Shown one piece after another: positions 57,103 to 64,000 of a DNA stretch of 64,000 nt. A program made the position numbers and the translations under genes. Origin of the DNA: JABCPE02 sp963520725 (lineage in GTDB: Bacteria > Bacteroidota > Bacteroidia > Flavobacteriales > Weeksellaceae). The stretch lies in the NCBI GenBank assembly GCA_963520725.1, contig CAUQSG010000002.1, positions 1-64,000 of the forward strand. The letters run 5' to 3'. Numbering within the stretch: position 1 is the first letter of the stretch; every line of letters begins with the position of its first letter. Below the pieces are notes generated by a model. That model was given only the letters and a program-made list of their open reading frames with translations. It was not told the DNA's origin and ran no database searches.

Positions 57103-57243
57103 CATACGAAGAGTTCTTTGAAGGTTACGCAACGCGCAGAAGGATGATGCAGTAGATAACTAACTAAATCGTAACCTATTACTATCATGAGCAATTAACC
57201 TACGCTCAGTTCCAATAAATTACACTCTTTTCGTAACTTCTTT
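57103..57243. promoter_or_regulatory. Right-end region with possible arm-type sites
   Basis: GTTACGC (57124-57130), CGTAACC (57170-57176) and CGTAAC (57232-57237) recur in the last 140 bp and resemble words in the left end. They are candidates for IntDOT arm-type or Xis binding sites. Confidence 0.4.
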
Positions 57244-57254
57244 CTACAAAGTTA
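57244..57254. repeat. Right attachment site core (attR)
   Basis: CTACAAAGTTA repeats the 9335-9345 sequence in the same orientation. Sequence to the right is AT-rich host DNA. Joining the outer flanks predicts an empty site reading TTTACGA, core, TGAAATAA. Confidence 0.75.
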
Positions 57255-57454
57255 TGAAATAAAATTCTCCTAACCGATAGTTTTGGTTTAATTTATAAAC
57301 AATCTAAATAGTTTTTCTCTATCAATATTTTAATTTTTAAACTTAAAAAAATCAATAATTTTTTGAAAGAAAACATTAATTTCGGATTAAATTCTTTTGT
57401 ACATCCGTGAGTTTATGCTAAATTTGTGACTTTTACAAAAATCATAATATAAAT

Positions 57455-59113
57455 ATGACACAATCGCGAGCAAGACAAACCACGGAGGCGATAGAGAAAA
57501 TATATGTTTCTATGCGCCATCTTTTTTATAGAGGTTCTTTCAAACCTGGTGGAAGGTCAGGTCAGAATATCAGAACGCTGCTTTCTACCATCAATCCTGA
57601 AATCTACGGAACGATGAACAATCCGAACAAGATAGAATTAGACGGATTGCTCTATGTTTTGGATAGGCTACCAGAGGGAATAGAGGAATGTGCATTTATT
57701 CATTTGACTTCAGATGAAGGCTTTCACAAAGCGAGTTTCACGCCCATAGTCCCTAAAAAACGAAGAAGAAACTGCTACCGTATAGACCAGCACCAGATGA
57801 ATATAGAGGTTCTGCTGGGTCGTTCGGAGATTTATGATATCCTTACTCACCTTACTTTCCTTTATATAGAAGCAGACAAAATCAGAAATATCGGTTTTGA
57901 TATGGAGGAAGGCAGACCGAGAAGAGTTTGGAAAATAATAGAAGAAGTAGCCAAAGGAGAGAAAAAATTTACACGAACAGAAAAAGAAACAGCGATTATC
58001 CATCTTTCGGCGCTGCTGGGAAGGTCTTTTGATGAGACTTTGGAGGCTTACAAAAAATTTGGAAGTGATGACAATCCAGACCGATTGTTCAAGATTGTCT
58101 ATAACCTTGGACAAGTGAGTTTCCTAGACTGGGCAGAGGAAAGAGAACGCGAAATTTATTTTTCCGCGATATTGCAGGAGCGCGTAGGACACCACCTTTT
58201 CGGCGAAAAATGGGCAAATACGCTTAAAGAAATTTTGGTTAAAGAAAATCTTTACCAAAGACCGCTGAATATCATCAGTGCGAATATGCACTCGGTGAAA
58301 AATATGCTTTTTGCGAACGATGCCTTGAAAAAAACTTGCAAAACAGGAATAGACTACACGCTTTACGAGGAAATCAGCAATAAAAAAGACCTTCAGGACA
58401 AGATTTTGGACTACGCTCTTTCTCAAGGGATGATTTACATCAATGATGAAAGCGGAAGTAATATAGATGTGCAAATCATTGATTTAAAGAAAACTAACCT
58501 AAAAAATACGCCTTTCGCGGAGGCTAATTTCTCTGGCGAGGATGTTTTGATCGTTTTTGATTATGCCTTTGGAGAGCAGGCTTATGAGATTATGGATGAG
58601 CTTCTGCGCCCATTCGATGTGAAAGGAGAGGAGTGCAAACTTAATGTAAAATCCATTTCTATCATGGGTAAAGCGGGAATTCTTACAGGAGAAAAAGGCG
58701 ATATCATGATTCCTACATCGCATATTTTTGAGGGAACGGCGGACAATTATCCATTTGAAAACGCACTGAAATTGGAAGATTTCCAAGATACAGAACTGAA
58801 AGCCTTTGAGGGAAGTATGGTCACGGTTTTGGGAACTTCGCTTCAGAATAAGGATATTTTGTCTTATTTCATGAATACCTCGTGGAAGTCTATCGGACTA
58901 GAGATGGAAGGTGCTCATTATCAGAAAGCTATACAGGTGGCTTCTAAAATCCGCCACCATATCAATGAGAATTTATTCTTATGCTATGCTTACTATGCTT
59001 CTGATAATCCACTAGAAACAGGAAGCACGCTTTCTTCAGGAGGGCTGGGGCTTACAGGAGTGAAGCCTACTTATTTGATTACATTACGAATTTTAGAGAA
59101 AATTTTGAAATAA
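57455..59113 (+). CDS. DUF6909-type protein with nucleoside-phosphorylase-like C-terminus
   Basis: The 552-aa soluble protein belongs to the type I associate with DUF6909 in Flavobacteriia. The N-terminal half is helical (RARQTTEAIEKIYVSMRHLFYRG ... DWAEEREREIYFSAILQERVGHHLFGEKWA). The C-terminal half (about 350-552) has the landmarks of the PNP/UDP phosphorylase fold: SISIMGKAGILTGEKGDIMIPT, then SIGLEMEGAHYQKAI (compare EMEGAA of MTA/SAH nucleosidases). A nucleoside or nucleotide ligand is therefore likely, but catalysis is unproven. It is co-directional with the S1/P1 nuclease gene 3 bp later. Confidence 0.7.
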   Translation: MTQSRARQTTEAIEKIYVSMRHLFYRGSFKPGGRSGQNIRTLLSTINPEIYGTMNNPNKIELDGLLYVLDRLPEGIEECAFIHLTSDEGFHKASFTPIVPKKRRRNCYRIDQHQMNIEVLLGRSEIYDILTHLTFLYIEADKIRNIGFDMEEGRPRRVWKIIEEVAKGEKKFTRTEKETAIIHLSALLGRSFDETLEAYKKFGSDDNPDRLFKIVYNLGQVSFLDWAEEREREIYFSAILQERVGHHLFGEKWANTLKEILVKENLYQRPLNIISANMHSVKNMLFANDALKKTCKTGIDYTLYEEISNKKDLQDKILDYALSQGMIYINDESGSNIDVQIIDLKKTNLKNTPFAEANFSGEDVLIVFDYAFGEQAYEIMDELLRPFDVKGEECKLNVKSISIMGKAGILTGEKGDIMIPTSHIFEGTADNYPFENALKLEDFQDTELKAFEGSMVTVLGTSLQNKDILSYFMNTSWKSIGLEMEGAHYQKAIQVASKIRHHINENLFLCYAYYASDNPLETGSTLSSGGLGLTGVKPTYLITLRILEKILK

Positions 59114-59116
59114 AAA

Positions 59117-59908
59117 ATGAATACAAGGATTTTAAAAAAGATTTTCATCGCGGTATTCTTTATTCTTGGAATAGCGGAAGCATCGGCTTGGGGTGTTACA
59201 GGGCACCGTGTAGTAGCTGAAATAGCAGAAAATCACCTGACTAACAGAGCGAAAAGAAAACTGAAAAAACTTATCGGGAAACAGAAACTTGCCTACTGGG
59301 CAAACTGGCCAGATAATGTCAGAAATTCTCCAGAGTGGAAAAATACCAGCACATGGCATTATGTAAATATCCCGCCACAGGAGACCAAAGAGCAGTTTAT
59401 AGAACAATTAAAGAATAACAATAAACCCAATATTTATACTGCAATACAAAATGTAAAGGGCATTATCGTAGATAAAAACACGCCTGATGCAGATAGGGAA
59501 ATCTATTTGAGATTTTTAGTGCATTTTCTTGGGGATATGATGCAGCCTATGCACACAGGAAGAGAAGAAGATTTGGGAGGAAATCTCATCAAAATACAAT
59601 TCTTCAAGAAAGATACTAATCTTCATTCCCTTTGGGATAGCGGTCTGATAGACAATACCAAATACAGCTACACGGAGTTTGCAAGGGTTCTGGATGTAAA
59701 ATCAAAAGAAGAAATCCAAAAAATCCAAAGCGGAAGTCTGGAAGACTGGCTTTATGAAAGCCACCAAGCGGCTAATCAGCTCTATGACAGCGTAAAACCT
59801 GGTGAAAACTACAGCTATGATTATCAAGAGCAGTATAAAGATTTGTTAGAAAGACAGCTTCTGCATGCAGGATTGAGATTGGCTAAAATTCTAAACGAAG
59901 TTTTATAA
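59117..59908 (+). CDS. S1/P1-family zinc nuclease
   Basis: The 263-aa exported enzyme has a signal peptide (IFIAVFFILGIAEASA). After cleavage Trp becomes the N-terminal zinc ligand (WGVTGHRVVAEIAENHLT). Other zinc ligands sit in WHYVNIPP, RFLVHFLGDMMQPMHTGR and NLHSLWDSGLID. S1/P1 nucleases cut single-stranded DNA and RNA and can remove 3'-phosphate from mononucleotides in the periplasm or outside. Three base pairs separate it from the phosphorylase-like gene, suggesting an operon for salvaging nucleotides. Confidence 0.92.
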   Translation: MNTRILKKIFIAVFFILGIAEASAWGVTGHRVVAEIAENHLTNRAKRKLKKLIGKQKLAYWANWPDNVRNSPEWKNTSTWHYVNIPPQETKEQFIEQLKNNNKPNIYTAIQNVKGIIVDKNTPDADREIYLRFLVHFLGDMMQPMHTGREEDLGGNLIKIQFFKKDTNLHSLWDSGLIDNTKYSYTEFARVLDVKSKEEIQKIQSGSLEDWLYESHQAANQLYDSVKPGENYSYDYQEQYKDLLERQLLHAGLRLAKILNEVL

Positions 59909-59910
59909 AC

Positions 59911-59945
59911 TAAAAAGAGCATCTGTAAAAGATGCTCTTTTTTTG
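59911..59945. terminator. Bidirectional terminator
   Basis: AAAAGAGCATC (59913-59923) and GATGCTCTTTT (59931-59941) form an 11-bp stem with A-rich and T-rich flanks. It separates the S1/P1 gene from the convergent TonB receptor gene. Confidence 0.9.
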
Positions 59946-59948
59946 TGG

Positions 59949-62030
59949 TTATTTCACGACCCAAGTCATTCCCAGCATGAAATTTCGCCCTGCTTGTGGG
60001 AAATAATAGGCGGCTCCATCATAGACATGCCCTTTGGTCATGTACATTCTATTGAGGAGGTTATTGAGATTGAAATAAAGATTCAGTTCGTGATGTTTTA
60101 AGCTTAATTTATAACCAGCCAAGAAATCCAAAAGATTATAATCAGGAATTGCAAGTGTCTGCGTATTATCTAGATACTGCCCGCTGACATATTGGTTTTG
60201 AATACCGAAATTAAAGTTTTTCAGCTGATAAGACACGCCGATATTGCTGATGAATTTCGGAGAAAGAGCGATGTCCGTTGTTCCCAAGTTTTCAAGCAGT
60301 CCGCCATTTTTCACATGAAAATTAAGATTTTTGTTTTCGCTCCAAGTCGCATTAGCCAAAATTTGGATGTTTTTGATGGGTTTTAGATTAAAGCCAAATT
60401 CCACGCCTCTTCTGAAAGATTTCCCTGAATTTTCTCTGATGAAAGCGCCTGTATTATCTATTTTTCCGCTGAAAACCAATTGGTTATTATAGTGCATATA
60501 GTAGAGGTTCGCAAAAACAGAAAAGAATTTTCCGCTTTTTTCCAGTCCCAGTTCAAAGTCGTGGAGCGTTTCGTGCTGGATATCATTTTTAGAAATAATG
60601 TCCTTTCGGCTTGGCTCTCGGTGAGCCAGTGCGTAGGAGAAATAGATTTTTCCGTGATTAAAATTAAAGTTGATTCCCGTCTTTGGGTTTAGGAAATTAA
60701 ACACTCGGCTGAAATCACCTCCTTCACCTTTGAAATATTCTAAAACTCTGGCATTGTGATAGATATGTCTAAATTGTAAATCTCCAAAAAGCTCAAATTT
60801 GTTCAAAGAATAAATGAATTTTCCGAAGAAAGAAAGGTCGTTTTTCACCGAATGATTGCGGTAATATTCATGCTCGAAAGGAATCTGCGGTAGCCCAAAC
60901 GCCGAACTCATATTCCCGAAATGTTTTCCTTGGTATTGGTTTCCTGCTCCGCCGATATTGATTTTCAGATGGTTATACTTTCCGTAAATATGCGCAACCA
61001 TTCCATAGAAATCATTGTCCAGCCATTTTTTTCTGATGAGGTCTGTTTTTATGATTCCAGAATTGAGAATATTGTATTTATCGGGTCTTTGGTCTTGTTT
61101 GTAGTTTTCGTAGAAACCTTTTCCTTTGGTGTAATGAAAGGTGGTTTCTAAATCCCAGTGGTTGCTAATGTTTTGATTTATAATGAGATGATAATGGTTT
61201 TGCTGGTAATTGTCCGTTTCGTTATCGTAGAATTTTGCGATATTTCCACCTTGGTAGATTGCTCCAGAGGAATTGAATTTTCGGTTGATTTTATAAGTGT
61301 TTTCATCTATTCCGTTCCATGATTGGTAAGTTTTTTCCTTGCCGCCGAAAGCCAAAAATTTTAGTTTTGTTTTTTCAGTTTTAAATAAAGCGGTGATGTT
61401 GTAGGACTGCAGGTCAGAGGTTGCCCTGTCTATGTATCCATCTGATTTTATTATGGAATATCTCGCCATGATGGAGAATTTGTTGTGAAGAAAATTCCCT
61501 GTTCCAGCCTCGAAAGAGTGTTTTCTGGTATCAAAAGAACCATAGGATTGGTCGGTTCGTAAGTATGGCGTTTCCTCTGGGTTTTTGGTGATGATATTTA
61601 CACTCGCCCCGAAAGCCGCCGCCCCGTTGGATGTGCTTCCCACTCCTCTTTGAATTAGGATTTGAGAGGCTGAACTTGCTAAATCGCTGACATTTACGAA
61701 GAAAGTTCCCTGCGATTCGCTGTCGTTGTACGGAACGCCGTTCATCATCACATTGATAGAAGTCCCTGCCACGCCCCGAATTCTAAAATCCGAGTAGCCC
61801 ACTCCGTTCCCAGTGTCCGATGAGGAAAGGACAGAAGTCTGGTTTTTGAGAAGCATTGGAAGGTCTTGCCCGAGGTTTTTTTGGGCTAAATTTTCCACAC
61901 GGATGATTTCTTTGGTGACGGGAAGCCGTTTGGTGAAATTAACCGCTTCGATTTCTTTGACTTTGGCAGAGTCTGCCTGTGCGTAGGACATAGAGCTAGC
62001 GTATAGCCCTAAATAAATAATTCCTTTCAT
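59949..62030 (-). CDS. TonB-dependent receptor, probable thiamine/TPP uptake
   Basis: The 693-aa outer-membrane receptor has a signal peptide (GIIYLGLYASSMSYAQ). A plug domain follows (RVENLAQKNLGQDLPMLLKNQTSV, YSDFRIRGVAGTSINVMMNGVPYNDSESQG, ILIQRGVGSTSNGAAAFGASVNI), then a 22-strand barrel ending LGMTWVVK. A TPP riboswitch lies in its leader (62103-62183), so it is expected to be made when thiamine pyrophosphate is low. That points to thiamine or TPP import, as predicted for riboswitch-controlled receptors in Bacteroidota. No transporter gene is adjacent. Confidence 0.88.
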   Translation of the reverse strand: MKGIIYLGLYASSMSYAQADSAKVKEIEAVNFTKRLPVTKEIIRVENLAQKNLGQDLPMLLKNQTSVLSSSDTGNGVGYSDFRIRGVAGTSINVMMNGVPYNDSESQGTFFVNVSDLASSASQILIQRGVGSTSNGAAAFGASVNIITKNPEETPYLRTDQSYGSFDTRKHSFEAGTGNFLHNKFSIMARYSIIKSDGYIDRATSDLQSYNITALFKTEKTKLKFLAFGGKEKTYQSWNGIDENTYKINRKFNSSGAIYQGGNIAKFYDNETDNYQQNHYHLIINQNISNHWDLETTFHYTKGKGFYENYKQDQRPDKYNILNSGIIKTDLIRKKWLDNDFYGMVAHIYGKYNHLKINIGGAGNQYQGKHFGNMSSAFGLPQIPFEHEYYRNHSVKNDLSFFGKFIYSLNKFELFGDLQFRHIYHNARVLEYFKGEGGDFSRVFNFLNPKTGINFNFNHGKIYFSYALAHREPSRKDIISKNDIQHETLHDFELGLEKSGKFFSVFANLYYMHYNNQLVFSGKIDNTGAFIRENSGKSFRRGVEFGFNLKPIKNIQILANATWSENKNLNFHVKNGGLLENLGTTDIALSPKFISNIGVSYQLKNFNFGIQNQYVSGQYLDNTQTLAIPDYNLLDFLAGYKLSLKHHELNLYFNLNNLLNRMYMTKGHVYDGAAYYFPQAGRNFMLGMTWVVK

Positions 62031-62102
62031 TCTTTCAATAATTTTTTAGTTAAACAATTTTGAGAATAAAAGGATGCGAAAAAATAAGAGAACACAATCG
62101 TG

Positions 62103-62183
62103 CCTAAACACTTCCCTAAACAGCATTACCTGTTCAGGTTCATTGGGTATGATCTCAGCCTTTTACAGCACCCCTTTTGCTGG
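62103..62183 (-). promoter_or_regulatory. TPP riboswitch (THI element)
   Basis: Read on the minus strand the leader contains GGGGTGC, then CTGAGATCATACCC, then GAACCTGAACAGGTAATGC and TTTAGGGAAG, the conserved THI-box blocks in the right order and spacing. It begins right after the -7 promoter box (62186-62193) and ends about 75 nt before the receptor start, so TPP probably represses translation initiation or elongation of the receptor. Confidence 0.92.
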
Positions 62184-62185
62184 CG

Positions 62186-62193
62186 CAAAGATA
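62186..62193 (-). promoter_or_regulatory. -7 promoter element of the riboswitch-receptor unit
   Basis: The minus strand reads TATCTTTG (perfect TAnnTTTG); the transcript would start at the 5' edge of the riboswitch. Confidence 0.7.
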
Positions 62194-62285
62194 TTAAATT
62201 TAGAATAAAATCTGAAAAATAGTGACATTTAACATCCTAAAATCAAATTCCAAATCAGGGTGTCTACTAATTCAAAATAATATTA

Positions 62286-62293
62286 TACTTTTG
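62286..62293 (+). promoter_or_regulatory. -7 promoter element of topA
   Basis: TACTTTTG matches TAnnTTTG and ends 14 bp before the topA start, giving a very short leader. Confidence 0.6.
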
Positions 62294-62307
62294 CAAAAAT
62301 TTTTGGT

Positions 62308-64000
62308 ATGGCAAAAAATTTAGTAATCGTAGAGTCTCCTGCGAAGGCAAAAACTATTCAAAAGTATTTGGGTAAGGATTTCGAGGTGAAATCCAGTTTT
62401 GGACACATCAGAGACCTTCCTAAAAAAGGCATGGGTATCAATTTGGAAGATTTTACGCCAGATTATGAAATCTCTGCTGATAAGAAAAAAGTAGTGGCAG
62501 ATCTGAAAGCAGCATCTAAAAAAGCTGAAACAGTGTGGCTGGCTTCCGATGAAGACCGCGAAGGAGAGGCTATCGCTTGGCATCTTGCACAAGAGTTAAA
62601 ACTAAAATCTGAAAATACCAAAAGAATAGTTTTCCACGAAATTACTAAAAATGCAATACTAAAAGCGGTAGAAAACCCGAGAGAAATAGACCAAAACTTG
62701 GTCAATGCTCAGCAGGCAAGAAGAGTTCTTGACCGAATAGTGGGTTTTGAGATGTCGCCAGTCCTTTGGAAGAAAGTAAAACCAGGGCTTTCGGCTGGGC
62801 GTGTCCAGTCCGTAGCGGTGCGGCTCATCGTAGAAAGAGAAAAGGAAATAAGGGAGTTTAAGCCCGTTCCTTCGTATAAAGTGGAAGGCGTTTTTACCAA
62901 CCTTGAAAAACAAGAAATTTCCGCAAAACTAAAGAAAGATTTTACCAAAGAACAAGATGCGGAGAACTTTCTAAATCAAGTTCAAAATATTGATTTTAAG
63001 GTTCTTAATGTAGATGTAAAACCTGCGCAGCGTTCGGCATCGGCTCCTTTTACCACTTCTACATTACAGCAGGAAGCGAGTAACAGGCTGGGATATGGCG
63101 TAACGACAACGATGCGTGTGGCGCAAAGGCTCTATGAAGAGGGATACATCACCTACATGAGAACGGACTCTGTGAACCTTTCTCAGGAGGCGATAAATGC
63201 AGCTAAAAGTCAGATTCTGAAAGAGTTTGGCGAAGAGTATTCTCAGCCAAGAAACTATGTGACCAAATCGGCATCTGCACAAGAAGCCCACGAGGCTATT
63301 CGTCCAACCGATTTTGGAGTGAAATCCATCGGAGATGCTCAGTTGAACAAGCTTTATCAGCTTATATACAAACGAACATTAGCCAGCCAGATGGCCAACG
63401 CCAAGCTGGAAAAAACCATAATAGAAATAGGCAATCCAGAGTTACCGCAGCATTTCGAGGCGCAGGGAGAAGTTATTGTTTTTGATGGTTTCCTTCGTGC
63501 TTATAGTATTTATAAAAATGAAGATGAAGAGCAGGAAGATGGCGACAAAATATTACCAAAAGTAAATGTAGGCGAAGCTTTGGCGTATAAAAAAATCACT
63601 GCGGTAGAAAAATTCAGCCGACCAGTGTCTCGTTTTACGGAAGCAGGTTTGGTGAAAAAACTGGAAGAATTAGGCATCGGAAGGCCGTCTACTTATGCGC
63701 CTACGATTCAGACGATTCAGAACCGTGAGTATGTAGACAAGCGCGAAATAGAATCAAAGGGACGCGAAATAGTAAAGCTTACTTTGACAAAAACAGGATT
63801 AAAAAAAGAAATCCTAACGGAGAAATTCGGAGGAGATAAAAATAAATTTGTCCCAACAGATATAGGAATCGTTGTAAATGACTTTTTGACAACTAATTTC
63901 AATGAAATTCTGGACTATGGTTTCACTGCAAAAGTGGAGGAAGATTTCGATGAGATAGCCAGAGGAGAAGAGAAATGGAAAGATGTTTTAAAAAACTTCT
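62308..64000 (+). CDS. topA: DNA topoisomerase I (3'-truncated by the window)
   Basis: The first 564 residues are visible and the gene continues past the right edge. This type IA enzyme relaxes negative supercoils. The TOPRIM domain starts MAKNLVIVESPAKAKTIQKY and includes ASDEDREGEAIAWHL. VKPGLSAGRVQSVAVRLIV and the active-site Tyr283 in GYITYMRTDSVNLS follow, then GIGRPSTYAPTIQTI. It is the host housekeeping TopA, distinct from the element-borne topoisomerase III at 14662. It is divergent from the TonB receptor. Confidence 0.95.
   Translation, partial: MAKNLVIVESPAKAKTIQKYLGKDFEVKSSFGHIRDLPKKGMGINLEDFTPDYEISADKKKVVADLKAASKKAETVWLASDEDREGEAIAWHLAQELKLKSENTKRIVFHEITKNAILKAVENPREIDQNLVNAQQARRVLDRIVGFEMSPVLWKKVKPGLSAGRVQSVAVRLIVEREKEIREFKPVPSYKVEGVFTNLEKQEISAKLKKDFTKEQDAENFLNQVQNIDFKVLNVDVKPAQRSASAPFTTSTLQQEASNRLGYGVTTTMRVAQRLYEEGYITYMRTDSVNLSQEAINAAKSQILKEFGEEYSQPRNYVTKSASAQEAHEAIRPTDFGVKSIGDAQLNKLYQLIYKRTLASQMANAKLEKTIIEIGNPELPQHFEAQGEVIVFDGFLRAYSIYKNEDEEQEDGDKILPKVNVGEALAYKKITAVEKFSRPVSRFTEAGLVKKLEELGIGRPSTYAPTIQTIQNREYVDKREIESKGREIVKLTLTKTGLKKEILTEKFGGDKNKFVPTDIGIVVNDFLTTNFNEILDYGFTAKVEEDFDEIARGEEKWKDVLKNF

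Larger units (their letters stand above)
9335..57254 (+). mobile_element. CTnDOT/CTnERL-family integrated conjugative transposon with tetQ
   Basis: The element is bounded by the 11-bp direct repeats at 9335-9345 and 57244-57254. It carries, in family order, an IntDOT-type integrase, xis2c-xis2d-orf3-exc, tetQ-rteA-rteB, rteC, mobABC, traA to traQ and a pcfJ/pcfK module. It is about 47.9 kb, close to the published size of CTnERL and lacking the ermF insertion of CTnDOT. All recognisable transfer genes are full length, so it looks intact and potentially mobile. Base composition is clearly richer in GC than both flanks. Confidence 0.93.

Noticed and set aside
57093..57103. GTTACTTTTGC as the right attachment core
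   Set aside because: It resembles GTAnnTTTGC but has no matching copy at the left boundary, and element-like sequence continues to 57243. The CTACAAAGTTA pair fits both ends. TACTTTTG here may instead be a promoter -7 box.
1..64000. tRNA or rRNA genes, including a tRNA as the integration target
   Set aside because: I found no cloverleaf or rRNA-like sequence by reading, in particular none at 9320-9360 or 57240-57270. tRNAscan-SE would be decisive.

Overview
The window is an AT-rich Bacteroidota chromosome interrupted by one integrated conjugative transposon of about 48 kb. Gene content and order of the chromosomal parts (an OMP-type porin, NAD kinase, a zinc-finger-less AccD, a DUF3822 protein, Dps, a DUF6909-type protein, a TonB receptor behind a TPP riboswitch, TopA), together with TAnnTTTG promoters and weak Shine-Dalgarno use, fit Flavobacteriales, probably Weeksellaceae (Riemerella, Bergeyella, Chryseobacterium or a relative). 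The species cannot be fixed from the sequence alone.

Layout. 1-9334: host housekeeping genes. 9335-57254: a CTnDOT/CTnERL-family element bounded by an 11-bp direct repeat (CTACAAAGTTA) and inserted in the promoter of dps. 57255-64000: host genes again. The element is GC-rich except for its cargo/tetQ segment (about 23.3-27.3 kb), which is AT-richer and was probably acquired separately.

Element modules from left to right: integrase (IntDOT type, catalytic Ser259 in place of the usual Arg); small helix-turn-helix genes; the excision operon xis2c-xis2d-orf3-exc(topB); a probable small RNA just downstream of exc; a DUF1896 gene and a 1954-aa methylase/helicase protein; a cargo patch (IS-like remnant, DUF418 gene fragment, SnoaL-like gene, GNAT gene); the tetracycline operon tetQ-rteA-rteB with its translation-control leader; a heavily structured RNA leader before a RibD/DHFR-like gene; rteC; an AlbA_2/Schlafen-type ATP-binding protein; mobA-mobB-mobC (leftward) and the probable oriT; the complete traA-traQ operon (rightward) ending in a lysozyme gene; a leftward operon with pcfK, pcfJ and small unknown genes; and a 1-kb gene-free right end.

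How it works together. From what is known of CTnDOT, tetracycline relieves translational repression of tetQ-rteA-rteB. RteA/RteB then switch on rteC, RteC switches on the xis2c-exc operon, and excision proteins in turn activate mob/tra.

The most interesting new observation is the RNA at about 16844-16933. It has a promoter, a terminator and an exposed 16-17-nt segment (16888-16903) complementary to a box, CCACTAAATCCAAAGTA, that recurs in the leaders of exc/topB, the DUF1896 gene, mobA, traE, traI, traN and an HTH gene. Most single-base differences among the boxes keep pairing as G-U wobbles. Size and map position suggest this is the element's RteR-type sRNA, and the boxes would be a multi-target regulon for it.
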